Source of the DNA: Bosea sp. PAMC 26642 | GTDB lineage: Bacteria; Pseudomonadota; Alphaproteobacteria; Rhizobiales; Beijerinckiaceae | Direction of reading: 5' to 3' | Assembly (NCBI RefSeq): GCF_001562255.1 | Contig: NZ_CP014301.1 | Span: forward strand, 5,177,501 to 5,241,500 | DNA: 64,000 nt | Part shown: positions 49,288 through 57,400 of the stretch, in pieces | Layout: each line of letters begins with the position of its first letter | Numbering within the stretch: position 1 is the stretch's first letter | Position numbers and translations under genes: made by a program | The notes under the pieces: model-generated | Database searches by the model: none | Told to the model about the DNA's origin: nothing | What the model saw: only the letters and a program-made list of their open reading frames with translations

Positions 49288-49305
49288 TGGTGGTGCGTAT
49301 CTCAC

Positions 49306-49360
49306 AGCCCTCATCCTGAGGAGTACTCCGCCGCTGACGCGGCTCCTCAGGATGAGGGCT
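49306..49360. repeat. Palindromic repeat, family B (compact copy)
   Basis: AGCCCTCATCCTGAGGAG pairs with CTCCTCAGGATGAGGGCT around a short core (TACTCCGCCGCTGACGCGG). The arms are identical to those of the interrupted copy at 19293-19572. Confidence 0.82.
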
Positions 49361-49389
49361 TTGATATTACCAATAAAAGGGCTTCCGAC

Positions 49390-50046
49390 ATGACAGACCA
49401 GCCGCAATCGCCCCTTGGCATCGCCGTCGTGCCGGTGACGCCGTTCCAGCAGAACTGCTCGATCGTCTGGTGCACGAAGACGATGCAGGCTGCGATCGTC
49501 GATCCCGGTGGCGACGTCGAGCTGATCAAAGGCTCGCTGAAGGAACTCAGCGTGACACCGGCCGCGATCTGGCTCACTCACGGCCATATCGACCATGCCG
49601 GCGGCGCGACCGAACTCGCCGAGGCGCTGTCACTGCCGATCATCGGGCCTCACGAAGCGGAGAAACCTCTGCTCGACTCACTGCCGCAGCAGGGTCTGCG
49701 CTTCGACATGCTCGGCTTGCGTCCGGTCACGCCGACGCGCTGGCTCGATGAGGGGGACACGGTCTCGGTCGGCGACGTCGCCTTCGCCGTGCATCACGTG
49801 CCCGGCCATAGCCCAGGCCACGTCACCTTCTTCCAGAAGGATGTGCGCTTCCTGCTGGCGGGCGACACGGTGTTTGCAGGCTCCGTCGGCCGCACCGATC
49901 TGCCCGGCGGCGATCACGACCTGCTGATCTCAGGGATCAAGACCAAGCTGCTGCCGCTCGGCGACGACGTGCAATTCCTGCCAGGCCACGGGCCTGCCAG
50001 CACGCTGGGCGAGGAGCGGCTGAACAACCAGTTTCTGCAGGGGTAG
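49390..50046 (+). CDS. Metallo-beta-lactamase-fold hydrolase (glyoxalase II-like)
   Basis: This is a 218-residue hydrolase. Metal ligands are in LTHGHIDHAGG (HxHxDH), VPGHSPGHV (His), LLAGDTVF (Asp) and FLPGHGP (His). The family includes hydroxyacylglutathione hydrolase-like enzymes and persulfide dioxygenase relatives; the short single domain without the glyoxalase II C-terminal part leaves the substrate open. It stands between a family B repeat and a small gene. Confidence 0.87.
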   Translation: MTDQPQSPLGIAVVPVTPFQQNCSIVWCTKTMQAAIVDPGGDVELIKGSLKELSVTPAAIWLTHGHIDHAGGATELAEALSLPIIGPHEAEKPLLDSLPQQGLRFDMLGLRPVTPTRWLDEGDTVSVGDVAFAVHHVPGHSPGHVTFFQKDVRFLLAGDTVFAGSVGRTDLPGGDHDLLISGIKTKLLPLGDDVQFLPGHGPASTLGEERLNNQFLQG

Positions 50047-50066
50047 CCTGAGACGCCTGGAGCGCG

Positions 50067-50441
50067 ATGATGGCCAAGAGAATGCTCATCGGCAGAACGA
50101 TATTTTGGACCGTCACTGCTCTGGGGGCTGGTCTCTTGGTGCTCTCGCTATGGCCCGGTGCACCGTCGGCGGAATTGAAGCCCGTCTCGATCCGCCCATT
50201 CGAGCCCCTGGCGAAAAGCGGACGCATCCATTGCTTTGCGCCGCAGCATCATAGTCTGGCCGAGGTCAAGCGCGACAATCCGGGGCTTGAAAAGACTCTC
50301 AGGGCGCTCGTGCCGCCTGACATCATCGAAGCGCGCAACATCGATGACATATACGCGATCGTCAGCGTCATCGACGGTAGCGGCGTCTATATCCGCTACT
50401 CAGGGTACCGCTCGCTAGCCAACATGACGGTCTGCTGGTGA
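50067..50441 (+). CDS. Membrane-anchored small protein, unknown function
   Basis: This is a 124-residue protein with one N-terminal helix (about residues 12-31, FWTVTALGAGLLVLSLWPG), then a soluble part with two cysteines (RIHCFAPQHH, TVCW at the very end). It is predicted to face the periplasm. GAGCG before the tandem ATGs is a weak ribosome site. It lies 20 bases after the hydrolase stop and may be in its operon. No family recognised. Confidence 0.65.
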   Translation: MMAKRMLIGRTIFWTVTALGAGLLVLSLWPGAPSAELKPVSIRPFEPLAKSGRIHCFAPQHHSLAEVKRDNPGLEKTLRALVPPDIIEARNIDDIYAIVSVIDGSGVYIRYSGYRSLANMTVCW

Positions 50442-50489
50442 CCTGAGAGCTTCCAATCCAGGTCGCTCTTCGCGCAGGATACTGCAAAC

Positions 50490-50520
50490 GAAAAGACCCG
50501 CAGCGGATATCCGCTACGGG
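50490..50520 (-). terminator. Rho-independent terminator on the minus strand
   Basis: On the minus strand, CCCGTAGCGG-ATAT-CCGCTGCGGG forms a ten-bp stem with one mismatch, followed by TCTTTTC. It would end transcripts coming from the DUF1993 gene, 166 bases upstream on that strand, and perhaps also the converging plus-strand gene. Confidence 0.7.
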
Positions 50521-50685
50521 CCTCGGAATGAACCAACGGCCATGTCCTGAACGGGTGCGCGTACATCCGGCGTCAAACGTTCGGCTCATGGCCGTCTTCA
50601 ACGGCGCTGGAGGACAGTGGAACGCCCTCGACATCGCCGTGACGCTGATATGGACACGGCCTATGTCGATTTCAAGGCGTCGGCA

Positions 50686-51204
50686 TCAGCCGTCGAGAAC
50701 ATGGGCGAGAAAATCACCCTTGCCGATCTGGATGCCGTTCTCGCGCAGGATCGCATAGGCCGTCGTGGCGTGGAAATAGAAGTTCGGCACGGCGAAACGC
50801 GTCAGATATTTCTCGCCGGTCATCGTGACCGTGGCAGAGGGGCCGCGCGGGAAGGTGACGTCACGGGCGAGGCCGGCGTCCAATGCTGTTGCATCTACGG
50901 ACGCGATGAAAGCCGAAGTCCAGGCGATGCGCGCCTTCAATTCGTCGAAGCTCGTCTCCTCGTCCGGCTTCTTCGGATTCTCGGCGCCGCTGACACGGGC
51001 GGCCGCGTTCTTGGCAAAGTCGCAGGTCAACTGGATCTGGCGACTGAAGGGCAGCATGTCGGGCGCCAGCCGGGAGGACAGCAGCACCTCGGGCGCGATC
51101 TTGCGCTCGGCGGCCTGCGCGACGGCCTTGTCGATGATGGCAGACAGCGCCTCGAGCGTCTGGGTGAAGCCGGCGAAGACGGCGGCCTGAGCGGTGAGCG
51201 GCAT
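50686..51204 (-). CDS. DUF1993 protein
   Basis: This is a 172-residue cytosolic helical protein of the DUF1993/DinB-like superfamily: LLSSRLAPDMLPFSRQIQLTCDFAKN at residues 38-63, SFDELKARI near residue 85 and TRFAVPNFYFHATTAYAILR near the end. Function is unknown. ATG 51204 is chosen by the domain start. It follows efp on the same strand with a 90-base gap containing a hairpin. Confidence 0.85.
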   Translation of the reverse strand: MPLTAQAAVFAGFTQTLEALSAIIDKAVAQAAERKIAPEVLLSSRLAPDMLPFSRQIQLTCDFAKNAAARVSGAENPKKPDEETSFDELKARIAWTSAFIASVDATALDAGLARDVTFPRGPSATVTMTGEKYLTRFAVPNFYFHATTAYAILRENGIQIGKGDFLAHVLDG

Positions 51205-51225
51205 GGCGGTATCCTCGAATGAGAA

Positions 51226-51244
51226 CGGGCCCGGAAAGGGCCCG
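51226..51244 (-). terminator. Possible weak terminator after efp
   Basis: On the minus strand CGGGCCC-TTTCC-GGGCCCG is a perfect seven-bp stem, followed by the poor T-tract TTCTC. It lies 50 bases after the efp stop. Confidence 0.4.
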
Positions 51245-51294
51245 CCCAACATCGCTATAGAGGATCGCCCGCTATCGCGGCTTGCTAATCCGGA

Positions 51295-51864
51295 TCAATC
51301 TTTCGCGCGCTCGACATAGGCGCCGGTCTCGGTCATCACCACGATGCGCACGCCGGGCCCGATATGCGGCGGCACCGAGGTGCGCACGCCGTTGACCAGG
51401 ATTGCGGGCTTGTAGGAGGACGAGGCCGTCTGGCCCTTCGTCACCGGCTCGGTCTCGGCGACCTCCACCACGACACGCTGCGGCAACTCGATCGATACGG
51501 CCTTTTCCTCGAAGACCGAAAGCGTGACCTTCATGCCCTCCTGCAGATAGGGCGCCATGTCGCCGACCACGTCGCCGTCGACATTGATCTGGTCGAAGGT
51601 CTCGGGGTTCATGAAGACGTATTGCTCGCCGTCCTGATAGAGATAGGTGTAGTCGCGATCCTCGACATAGGCGCGCTCGACCTGCTCTGTCGTCTTGTAG
51701 CGCTGCGTCATCTTGGTGCCGTCATGGATCCGGCGCATGTCGATCTGCGTCGTCGGCGTGCCCTTGCCGGGAAAGAAGCTCTCGGCCGAGAGGACCGAGC
51801 AGAGATGCCCGTCGAGATCGAGCACGTTGCCCTTGCGGACGGAGGAGGCGATGACCTTGACCAC
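51295..51864 (-). CDS. efp: Elongation factor P
   Basis: EF-P relieves ribosome stalling at polyproline. The GTG at 51864 gives 189 residues and places the modified lysine exactly at Lys34 in [11 protein letters not shown], confirming the start; AAGGA lies eight bases upstream. The three domains are complete. Lys34 is of the beta-lysylated type, in line with epmA and epmB 0.7-2.9 kb away on the opposite strand. Confidence 0.96.
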   Translation of the reverse strand: MVKVIASSVRKGNVLDLDGHLCSVLSAESFFPGKGTPTTQIDMRRIHDGTKMTQRYKTTEQVERAYVEDRDYTYLYQDGEQYVFMNPETFDQINVDGDVVGDMAPYLQEGMKVTLSVFEEKAVSIELPQRVVVEVAETEPVTKGQTASSSYKPAILVNGVRTSVPPHIGPGVRIVVMTETGAYVERAKD

Positions 51865-51985
51865 GTGAGATGTCCTTGAGGCTCGGTGCGCGGCGTTCGC
51901 GCCTGTTGTGCAATTCGTTGCCGCGCAACTACTCCATCGGGGCGCAAAACGGAAGCGGTCTTGGCTGAATCCACGGCAGCAGCCA

Positions 51986-52012
51986 TTGACATCGCGGCAT
52001 TGTAAATACAAT
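51986..52012 (+). promoter_or_regulatory. Promoter and operator of the brnTA module
   Basis: TTGACA (51986-51991) is a consensus -35 box, and TACAAT (52007-52012) a good -10 box after a short 15-base spacer. The -10 is the right arm of a perfect palindrome ATTGTA-AA-TACAAT (51999-52012), a likely BrnA binding site for autorepression. The predicted start of transcription (about 52018) nearly coincides with the GTG start codon of brnT. Confidence 0.65.
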
Positions 52013-52018
52013 TAAAGA

Positions 52019-52291
52019 GTGAGGCACGATTTTGACCCGTTGAAGAATGAGCGCAATATTCGTGCGCGCGGGCTACCTTTCGCGCTCGTCGATGACTTTG
52101 CCTGGGAAACGGCAGAGACGCACGAAGACCGGCGTTTTGCCTATCCGGAACCGCGTTTCGTGTCGTCCGGGCTGATCGGGAGCCGCGTCTTCGTGGTCTG
52201 TTTCACTCCGATCCCGGATGGCATCCGGGTGATCAGTTTTCGCAAGGCCAATGCAAGGGAGGTTGCGAAATATGAGCAATCAACAGGCTAA
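52019..52291 (+). CDS. brnT: BrnT-family toxin
   Basis: BrnT is a RelE-fold ribonuclease that inhibits translation. The 90-residue product shows the family patterns DFDPLKNERNIRARGLPF, EDRRFAYPEPRF, SSGLIGSRVFVVCFT and the C-terminal RVISFRKANAREVAKYE. The GTG at 52019 is needed to include the conserved DFDP region. No Shine-Dalgarno is evident, and the promoter lies so close that the transcript may be leaderless. The antitoxin gene overlaps its end. Confidence 0.9.
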   Translation: MRHDFDPLKNERNIRARGLPFALVDDFAWETAETHEDRRFAYPEPRFVSSGLIGSRVFVVCFTPIPDGIRVISFRKANAREVAKYEQSTG

Positions 52292-52589
52292 AGCAGCAAT
52301 GGACCTGCCACCTCTGACCGATGAAGAGGGTGAGGTTCGCGAACTGACCGAGGCAGATTTCGCATTGATGCGTCCTGCTTACGAGGTTCTGCCGCCGTAC
52401 CTCGTCGCATTGATGCGCGAGCACCGCCGTCGTCAAGGCGAGCGCGGAGCCCAGAAGTCCCCAACCAAGAAGCTCGTCTCCCTGCGGCTTGATCAGGATG
52501 TCTTGGAGCGCGCCAAGGCTGGTGGTCCGGGTTGGCAGACGCGCATCAACGACATTCTGCGCGATGTGCTGATCAAGCAGGCGGGCTGA
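52272..52589 (+). CDS. brnA: BrnA-family antitoxin
   Basis: This 105-residue antitoxin should bind BrnT and repress the operon through a C-terminal ribbon-helix-helix: KKLVSLRLDQDVLERAKAGG then GWQTRINDILRDVL. The ATG at 52272 lies inside brnT, a 20-base overlap, typical of the module. Its stop is only 12 bases before epmA, with no terminator between, so the operon probably continues into epmA. Confidence 0.9.
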   Translation: MSNQQAKAAMDLPPLTDEEGEVRELTEADFALMRPAYEVLPPYLVALMREHRRRQGERGAQKSPTKKLVSLRLDQDVLERAKAGGPGWQTRINDILRDVLIKQAG

Positions 52590-52601
52590 CCGCAAAAGCC
52601 C

Positions 52602-53666
52602 ATGACTTCAGGAAGCCCGCCCTTCTGGCGGCCCGACATTCACGCCGACCGCCGGCCGGCCTTGCTGGCGCGCGGACGTATCAAGGCGGCGCTGCGGCGC
52701 TGGCTTGAGGCGCGCGATTTCGTCGAGGTCGAGGCGGCGATCCTGCAGCTCTCGCCCGGCAACGAAACCCATCTGCACGGCTTCGCGACGACGCTGATCG
52801 ACGATGCCGGCACGAGCCACCCCTACTACCTGCACACCTCGCCCGAATTCGCCGCCAAGAAGCTGCTGGCGGCAGGCGAGACCCGCATCTTCGATTTCGC
52901 GCGCGTCTTCCGCAACCGCGAGCGCACGGCCCTGCATCATCCCGAGTTCACGATGCTGGAATGGTATCGGGCGGGGGAGGACTATGATGTGCTGATGGCC
53001 GATTGCGCGGCACTGCTGGCCGAGGCCGCGACGGCGGCGGGCGCGACGATGCTGCAATGGCGCGGCGTTGCGGCCGATCCCTTTGCCAAACCAGAGCGCC
53101 TGACGCTGCAGGACGCCTTCGCCCGCCATGTCGGCATCGACCTGATGGCGACTGTTGCCGTCGATGGCGTAGGCGACCGCGGGGCTCTGGCTGCAGCCGC
53201 CACTGCAGCCGGCATTCGCCTGGCGCAAGACGACAGCTGGTCGGACATCTTCAGCCGCATCCTTTCGGAGACAATCGAGCCGCATCTCGGCCGAGGCCGC
53301 GTCACGATCCTGTGCGAATATCCGATCTCCGAAGCCGCGCTCGCAAGGCCCAAGCCCGGCGACCCGCGCGTCGCCGAGCGCTTCGAACTCTATGCCTGCG
53401 GCGTCGAACTCGCCAATGCCTTCGGGGAGCTGACGGACCCGGCCGAGCAACGCCGGCGCTTCGAAGCCGACATGGACGAGAAGGCGCGCATCTATGGCGA
53501 GCGCTATCCGGTGGACGAGGATTTTCTGGCCGCGCTGGCACAAATGCCCGCCGCATCCGGCATCGCGCTCGGCTTCGACCGGCTGGTAATGCTGTGCACC
53601 CATGCGCGCCGGATCGAGGACGTGCTCTGGACGCCGGTGGCGGAACCGGGCAGGACGCGGGCATGA
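52602..53666 (+). CDS. epmA: EF-P lysyl ligase EpmA (GenX/PoxA)
   Basis: EpmA ligates (R)-beta-lysine to EF-P Lys34. The 354-residue class II synthetase core lacks the anticodon domain of LysRS. Motif 2 region FARVFRNRERTALHHPEFTMLEWYR and motif 3 IALGFDRLVML are present, along with LHTSPEFAAKKLL. No clear ribosome binding site lies before the ATG; coupling to brnA is likely. It overlaps epmB (ATGA). Confidence 0.95.
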   Translation: MTSGSPPFWRPDIHADRRPALLARGRIKAALRRWLEARDFVEVEAAILQLSPGNETHLHGFATTLIDDAGTSHPYYLHTSPEFAAKKLLAAGETRIFDFARVFRNRERTALHHPEFTMLEWYRAGEDYDVLMADCAALLAEAATAAGATMLQWRGVAADPFAKPERLTLQDAFARHVGIDLMATVAVDGVGDRGALAAAATAAGIRLAQDDSWSDIFSRILSETIEPHLGRGRVTILCEYPISEAALARPKPGDPRVAERFELYACGVELANAFGELTDPAEQRRRFEADMDEKARIYGERYPVDEDFLAALAQMPAASGIALGFDRLVMLCTHARRIEDVLWTPVAEPGRTRA

Positions 53667-54715
53667 CGATCCACACGCCGCTCCGCAGCATCGACGCGCT
53701 GATCGCGCAGGGCCTCGTGACGCCAGGTCGCCGCCAGGCGCTGGACGCTGTCGCGGCCCGCTATGCCGTCTCGGTCACGCCGGCGATGGCGGCCCTGATC
53801 GACCCCGCCGATCCCGCCGATCCGATCGCGCGGCAGTTCGTTCCCGATGCGGCAGAACTGGTGACGCTGCCGCAGGAACGCGCCGATCCGATCGGCGATG
53901 CTGCGCATTCGCCGGTCGAGGGCGTCGTCCATCGCTACCCCGACCGCGCTCTGCTCAAGCTCGTCCATGCCTGCCCGGTCTATTGCCGCTTCTGCTTTCG
54001 CCGCGAGATGATCGGGCCCGGCGGCGAGGCGCTGGCCGGCGACAGGCTCGATGCGGCACTGGCCTATCTCGCCGCCCGGCCGGAAATCTGGGAGGTCATC
54101 ATGACCGGTGGCGACCCGCTGATCCTCTCGGCAAGACGCGTGCGCGAGATTGCCCGGCGGCTCGCCGACATCCCCCATATCAAGGTCGCGCGCTGGCATA
54201 CGCGCGTGCCGATGGTCCAGCCCGAGCGGGTCACGGCCGACTATGCGCGGGCGCTGCGCGTATCCGGCAAGGCGAGCTACATCGCGATCCACGCCAATCA
54301 CCCGCGCGAGTTCACCGACGAGGCGCGGGCAGCGCTCGCCCGTCTCGCGGATGCCGGTCATGTCCTGATCAGCCAGAGCGTGCTGCTCAGGGGCGTCAAT
54401 GCCGATGTCGCGACGCTTGGCGCGCTGATGCGTGCCTTCGTCGAGAACCGCGTGAAGCCCTACTACCTCCATCACCCCGATCTCGCGCCCGGAACCGCGC
54501 AGTTCCGGCTCACGCTGGAGGAGGGGCAGGCGCTGGTCAAAAGCCTGCGCGGGCATCTTTCGGGGCTGTGCCAGCCGACCTATATTCTCGACATCCCCGG
54601 CGGAGCGGGAAAAATTCCGGTAGGACCTGACTTTCTGTCGGGCTGCGAGACCCCGGGCGCCGAGGCGATGGCCGAGGACCGCCATGGCGGCCTGCATTCC
54701 TATCCACCAACCTGA
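53663..54715 (+). CDS. epmB: EF-P beta-lysylation enzyme EpmB (lysine 2,3-aminomutase)
   Basis: EpmB is a radical-SAM, PLP-dependent enzyme that turns (S)-alpha-lysine into (R)-beta-lysine for EpmA. The 350 residues carry the cluster motif Cys104-x3-Cys108-x2-Cys111 (ACPVYCRFCFRRE), MTGGDPLIL, and the PLP-binding Lys in GGAGKIPVGP near the C-terminus. The ATGA overlap with epmA couples the two. The short length matches EpmB rather than clostridial aminomutase. Confidence 0.94.
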   Translation: MTIHTPLRSIDALIAQGLVTPGRRQALDAVAARYAVSVTPAMAALIDPADPADPIARQFVPDAAELVTLPQERADPIGDAAHSPVEGVVHRYPDRALLKLVHACPVYCRFCFRREMIGPGGEALAGDRLDAALAYLAARPEIWEVIMTGGDPLILSARRVREIARRLADIPHIKVARWHTRVPMVQPERVTADYARALRVSGKASYIAIHANHPREFTDEARAALARLADAGHVLISQSVLLRGVNADVATLGALMRAFVENRVKPYYLHHPDLAPGTAQFRLTLEEGQALVKSLRGHLSGLCQPTYILDIPGGAGKIPVGPDFLSGCETPGAEAMAEDRHGGLHSYPPT

Positions 54716-54748
54716 CGACCATAGCCGCCGATCATGGAAGGACACGCC

Positions 54749-55393
54749 ATGCAAGACAAGATGCCCATCGCGATCGTCTCCGACATCGTCTGTCCCTGGT
54801 GCTTCGTCGGCAAGGCGCGGCTGGAGAAGGCGCTCGAAGCCCATGGCTTGACCGACCGCGTCGCCATCACCTGGCTGCCGTATGAGCTCAATCCCGAGAT
54901 GCCCGAAGAGGGCATGGACCGGACGCAGTATCTCGATGCCAAGTTCGGCGCAGGCAAGCGCAAGGAGATCGAAATCAGGCTTTCGGAAGCCGCGCTCGAA
55001 AGCGGCGTCACCTTCAACTGGCCCAAGGTGACGCGGAGCGTGAATACCCGTATGGCGCATATGCTGGTCGCCGCCGCCTCGACGGTGCAGCGCGGCAGCG
55101 ACATGACCGCGGCTCTGTTCAAGGCCTATTTCCAGCAGGGTCGGGATGTCGGCGATCTGGAGACGTTGGTCGCGATTGCCGTCGAGCAGGGTTTCGACGA
55201 GCAGGCGGCGCGCGACGAACTCTCCAACGACGAGTTGCGCGAGACCGTGATCGGCCTGGAAGCCCATGCCCAGAAGGTCGGCGTCACCGGCGTGCCCTTC
55301 TTCATCATTGACGGCAAGCTCGCGGTCTCCGGCGCGCAGACCGGCGATGTCTGGGCCGAAGTCTTCCAGCAAGTGATGCGCGACGCTGCCTGA
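54749..55393 (+). CDS. DsbA-family (FrnE-like) thiol oxidoreductase
   Basis: This is a 214-residue thioredoxin-fold protein with an inserted helical domain. The active site is CPWC (Cys15-Cys18), and the cis-Pro is in TGVPFFIIDGKLAVSGAQ. There is no signal peptide, so it is cytoplasmic, as FrnE-like members are. AAGGA lies before the ATG at 54749, preferred over 54734. It begins 33 bases after epmB and may share its transcript. Confidence 0.87.
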   Translation: MQDKMPIAIVSDIVCPWCFVGKARLEKALEAHGLTDRVAITWLPYELNPEMPEEGMDRTQYLDAKFGAGKRKEIEIRLSEAALESGVTFNWPKVTRSVNTRMAHMLVAAASTVQRGSDMTAALFKAYFQQGRDVGDLETLVAIAVEQGFDEQAARDELSNDELRETVIGLEAHAQKVGVTGVPFFIIDGKLAVSGAQTGDVWAEVFQQVMRDAA

Positions 55394-55399
55394 CCGACC

Positions 55400-55984
55400 A
55401 TGCCAACCATTCGTTATCTCAGCCACCCGCAGGTCCGGATCGATCCCGACGTGCCCGTGCCCGACTGGGGCTTGTCCGACCTCGGCCTGGCGCGGAGCCG
55501 CAGCTTCGCCGCCGCCCCGTTTCTCAAGGCCACGCGCCGCATCGTCTCCTCCGCCGAACGCAAGGCGATCGAGACCGGCCAATGCGTCGCCGACGTGCTT
55601 GGCCTGACTGTCGAGATCCGCGAGGCGATGCACGAGAACGACCGTTCGGCGACGGGGTTCCTGCCGCCGCCGGAGTTCGAAAAGATGGCCGACGCCTTCT
55701 TCGCCTCGCCCGACGAGAGCGTGCGCGGCTGGGAGCGGGCGCGCGACGCGCAGGCGAGGATCCTCGCTGAGGTCGAGGCCGTGCTGGCGCAGCCTGTCGA
55801 TGGCGACATCCTCTTCGTCGGGCATGGCGGCGTCGGCACGCTGCTCCTGTGCCATCTCCTGTCCGAGCCGATCGCCCGGAAGCACGACCAGCCTGGCGGC
55901 GGCGGCAACCTCTTCGCATTCGACGCCACGACGCGAATCGTGCACCACCCGTGGTGCGCGATGGAGGAGGTGGCCGGCCGATGA
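55400..55984 (+). CDS. Histidine phosphatase superfamily protein
   Basis: This is a 194-residue phosphoglycerate-mutase-like protein. The usual RHG is altered to SHP (YLSHPQV, His9), while [10 protein letters not shown] (Arg/Glu), HENDRS and the second His in [14 protein letters not shown] are kept. Loss of the first Arg may change phosphate binding, yet the nucleophilic His remains. It overlaps the pyrF start by four bases (ATGA). Substrate unknown. Confidence 0.8.
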   Translation: MPTIRYLSHPQVRIDPDVPVPDWGLSDLGLARSRSFAAAPFLKATRRIVSSAERKAIETGQCVADVLGLTVEIREAMHENDRSATGFLPPPEFEKMADAFFASPDESVRGWERARDAQARILAEVEAVLAQPVDGDILFVGHGGVGTLLLCHLLSEPIARKHDQPGGGGNLFAFDATTRIVHHPWCAMEEVAGR

Positions 55985-56688
55985 CGCAGAAGATCAACGA
56001 TCTCCGCGACCGCATGATCGTCGCGCTCGATGTGCCGACGATCTGGGATGCCTACCGTATCGTCTCGACGCTGGGCGACGGCGCGAGCTTCTACAAGATC
56101 GGCTATAGGCTCGCCTTCGCCGGCGGTCTCGACCTCGCCCGGCAGCTGATTTGCGAAGGCAAGAAGGTCTTTCTCGACCTGAAGCTGCACGACATCGGCA
56201 ACACCGTCACCGAAGGCGTCGATTCGCTGACGAAGCTCGGCGTCACCTTCCTCACCGTGCACGCCTATCCGCAGACCATGCGCGGCGCGGTGGAGGGCCG
56301 CGGCGACAGCGCTCTCAAGCTGCTGGCCGTGACGGCGCTGACTTCTTACGACGATAGCGACCTGCGCGATGCCGGCTATGGGCTGGCCGTGCGCGACCTC
56401 GTTCGTCTGCGCGCCGAGCAGGCCCGCACCACCGGTATCGACGGCATCGTCTGCTCCGCCGCCGAGACCGAGATCGTCCGCGACGTCGTCGGCTCCGACA
56501 TGGTCATCGTCACGCCTGGCATCAGGCCAAGTGGTGCCGATGTAGGCGACCAGAAGCGCACCCTGACGCCGGGCGAGGCGATCCGTGTCGGCGTCGATCA
56601 CCTCGTCATCGGGCGTCCCATCATCCGCGCGGCGGACCCGCGTGGAGCGGCGGCCGCGATCATGGACGAGATCGCCGCGGCCTCATAA
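55981..56688 (+). CDS. pyrF: Orotidine 5'-phosphate decarboxylase
   Basis: This enzyme makes UMP in pyrimidine synthesis. The 235 residues show the catalytic Asp66-x-Lys68-x2-Asp71 in [19 protein letters not shown] near the start, and [16 protein letters not shown] and [10 protein letters not shown] near the end. The ATG at 55981 overlaps the phosphatase gene's stop. Confidence 0.96.
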   Translation: MTQKINDLRDRMIVALDVPTIWDAYRIVSTLGDGASFYKIGYRLAFAGGLDLARQLICEGKKVFLDLKLHDIGNTVTEGVDSLTKLGVTFLTVHAYPQTMRGAVEGRGDSALKLLAVTALTSYDDSDLRDAGYGLAVRDLVRLRAEQARTTGIDGIVCSAAETEIVRDVVGSDMVIVTPGIRPSGADVGDQKRTLTPGEAIRVGVDHLVIGRPIIRAADPRGAAAAIMDEIAAAS

Positions 56689-56718
56689 GCTCCAGCGCCG
56701 ATCCACACTCGAGAACGG

Positions 56719-57015
56719 ATGCTTACAATGCCCAAGGGATATGTCGTGGCACGCGCCAAAGTTACCAACGCGACGCAATGGGCGGCCTATGCCGCCAAGG
56801 CCGGCGAGGCGATGAAGATCTATGGCGGCACGCCTATCGTGCGCGGCGGCCAGATGACGGTCGCGGAAGGCGAGGGCCGTGTCCGCAACATCGTCATCGA
56901 ATTCGCCGACTTCGCCTCGGCCAAGGCCTATACGACCTCACCGGAATATGCCGAGGCCCGCAAGCTGCGCGAGGGTGCGGGCGAGATCGACATCGTCGTG
57001 GTCGAGGGCGTCTGA
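56719..57015 (+). CDS. DUF1330 protein (first of tandem pair)
   Basis: This is a 98-residue alpha-beta (ferredoxin-like, dimeric) protein of the DUF1330 family: MPKGYVVARAKVTNATQWAAY, GGTPIVRGGQMTVAEGE and IVIEFADFASAKAYTTSPEY. Function is unknown. An internal ATG at 56728 is an alternative start. The next gene, three bases on, is its paralogue. Confidence 0.85.
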   Translation: MLTMPKGYVVARAKVTNATQWAAYAAKAGEAMKIYGGTPIVRGGQMTVAEGEGRVRNIVIEFADFASAKAYTTSPEYAEARKLREGAGEIDIVVVEGV

Positions 57016-57018
57016 ACC

Positions 57019-57327
57019 ATGGCCAAGGGATACTGGATCGCCCGGCTCGATGTTCAGAACCAGGCGGAGTACGACGCCTATCGCTCTCTGAACGCCGTCG
57101 CCTTCGCCAAATACGGCGCGAAGTTCCTGGTGCGCGGTGGCGATTACAAGCTGGCGCGGGGCGAGGGTCGCAAGCACAACGTCGTCCTCGAATTCAAGGA
57201 TGTCGAGACGGCGCGCGCCTGTTACGATTCCCCCGAATACCAGGCGGCGGTCAAACATCTCGCCAATGTCGGCGCGGTCGATCTGATCATTATCGGCGGC
57301 CATGACGGCGCTCAGCCGGGCGATTGA
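57019..57327 (+). CDS. DUF1330 protein (second of tandem pair)
   Basis: This 102-residue paralogue of the preceding gene has the same order of motifs: MAKGYWIARLDVQNQAEYDAY, AKFLVRGGDYKLARGEG and VVLEFKDVETARACYDSPEYQ. The two differ at about half their positions, so the duplication is old. They are adjacent and probably co-translated, and may form heterodimers. Confidence 0.85.
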   Translation: MAKGYWIARLDVQNQAEYDAYRSLNAVAFAKYGAKFLVRGGDYKLARGEGRKHNVVLEFKDVETARACYDSPEYQAAVKHLANVGAVDLIIIGGHDGAQPGD

Positions 57328-57400
57328 GTATTTCGCTCAACTCTCAGGTCCCGCGCTGCGTCCGGGATGACGGCGCAATTTCAGCCACCAGGACATCGAG

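Noticed and set aside
54734..54749. Earlier ATG for the DsbA-like gene
   Set aside because: The AAGGA ribosome site lies inside this extension and is correctly placed only for the ATG at 54749.
53504..55948. An 814-codon open frame on the minus strand opposite epmB, the DsbA-like and phosphatase genes
   Set aside because: It is a shadow of G+C-rich coding DNA. The plus-strand frames carry clear motifs throughout, and the long frame has Arg/His/Gly-rich nonsense composition and no ribosome site.
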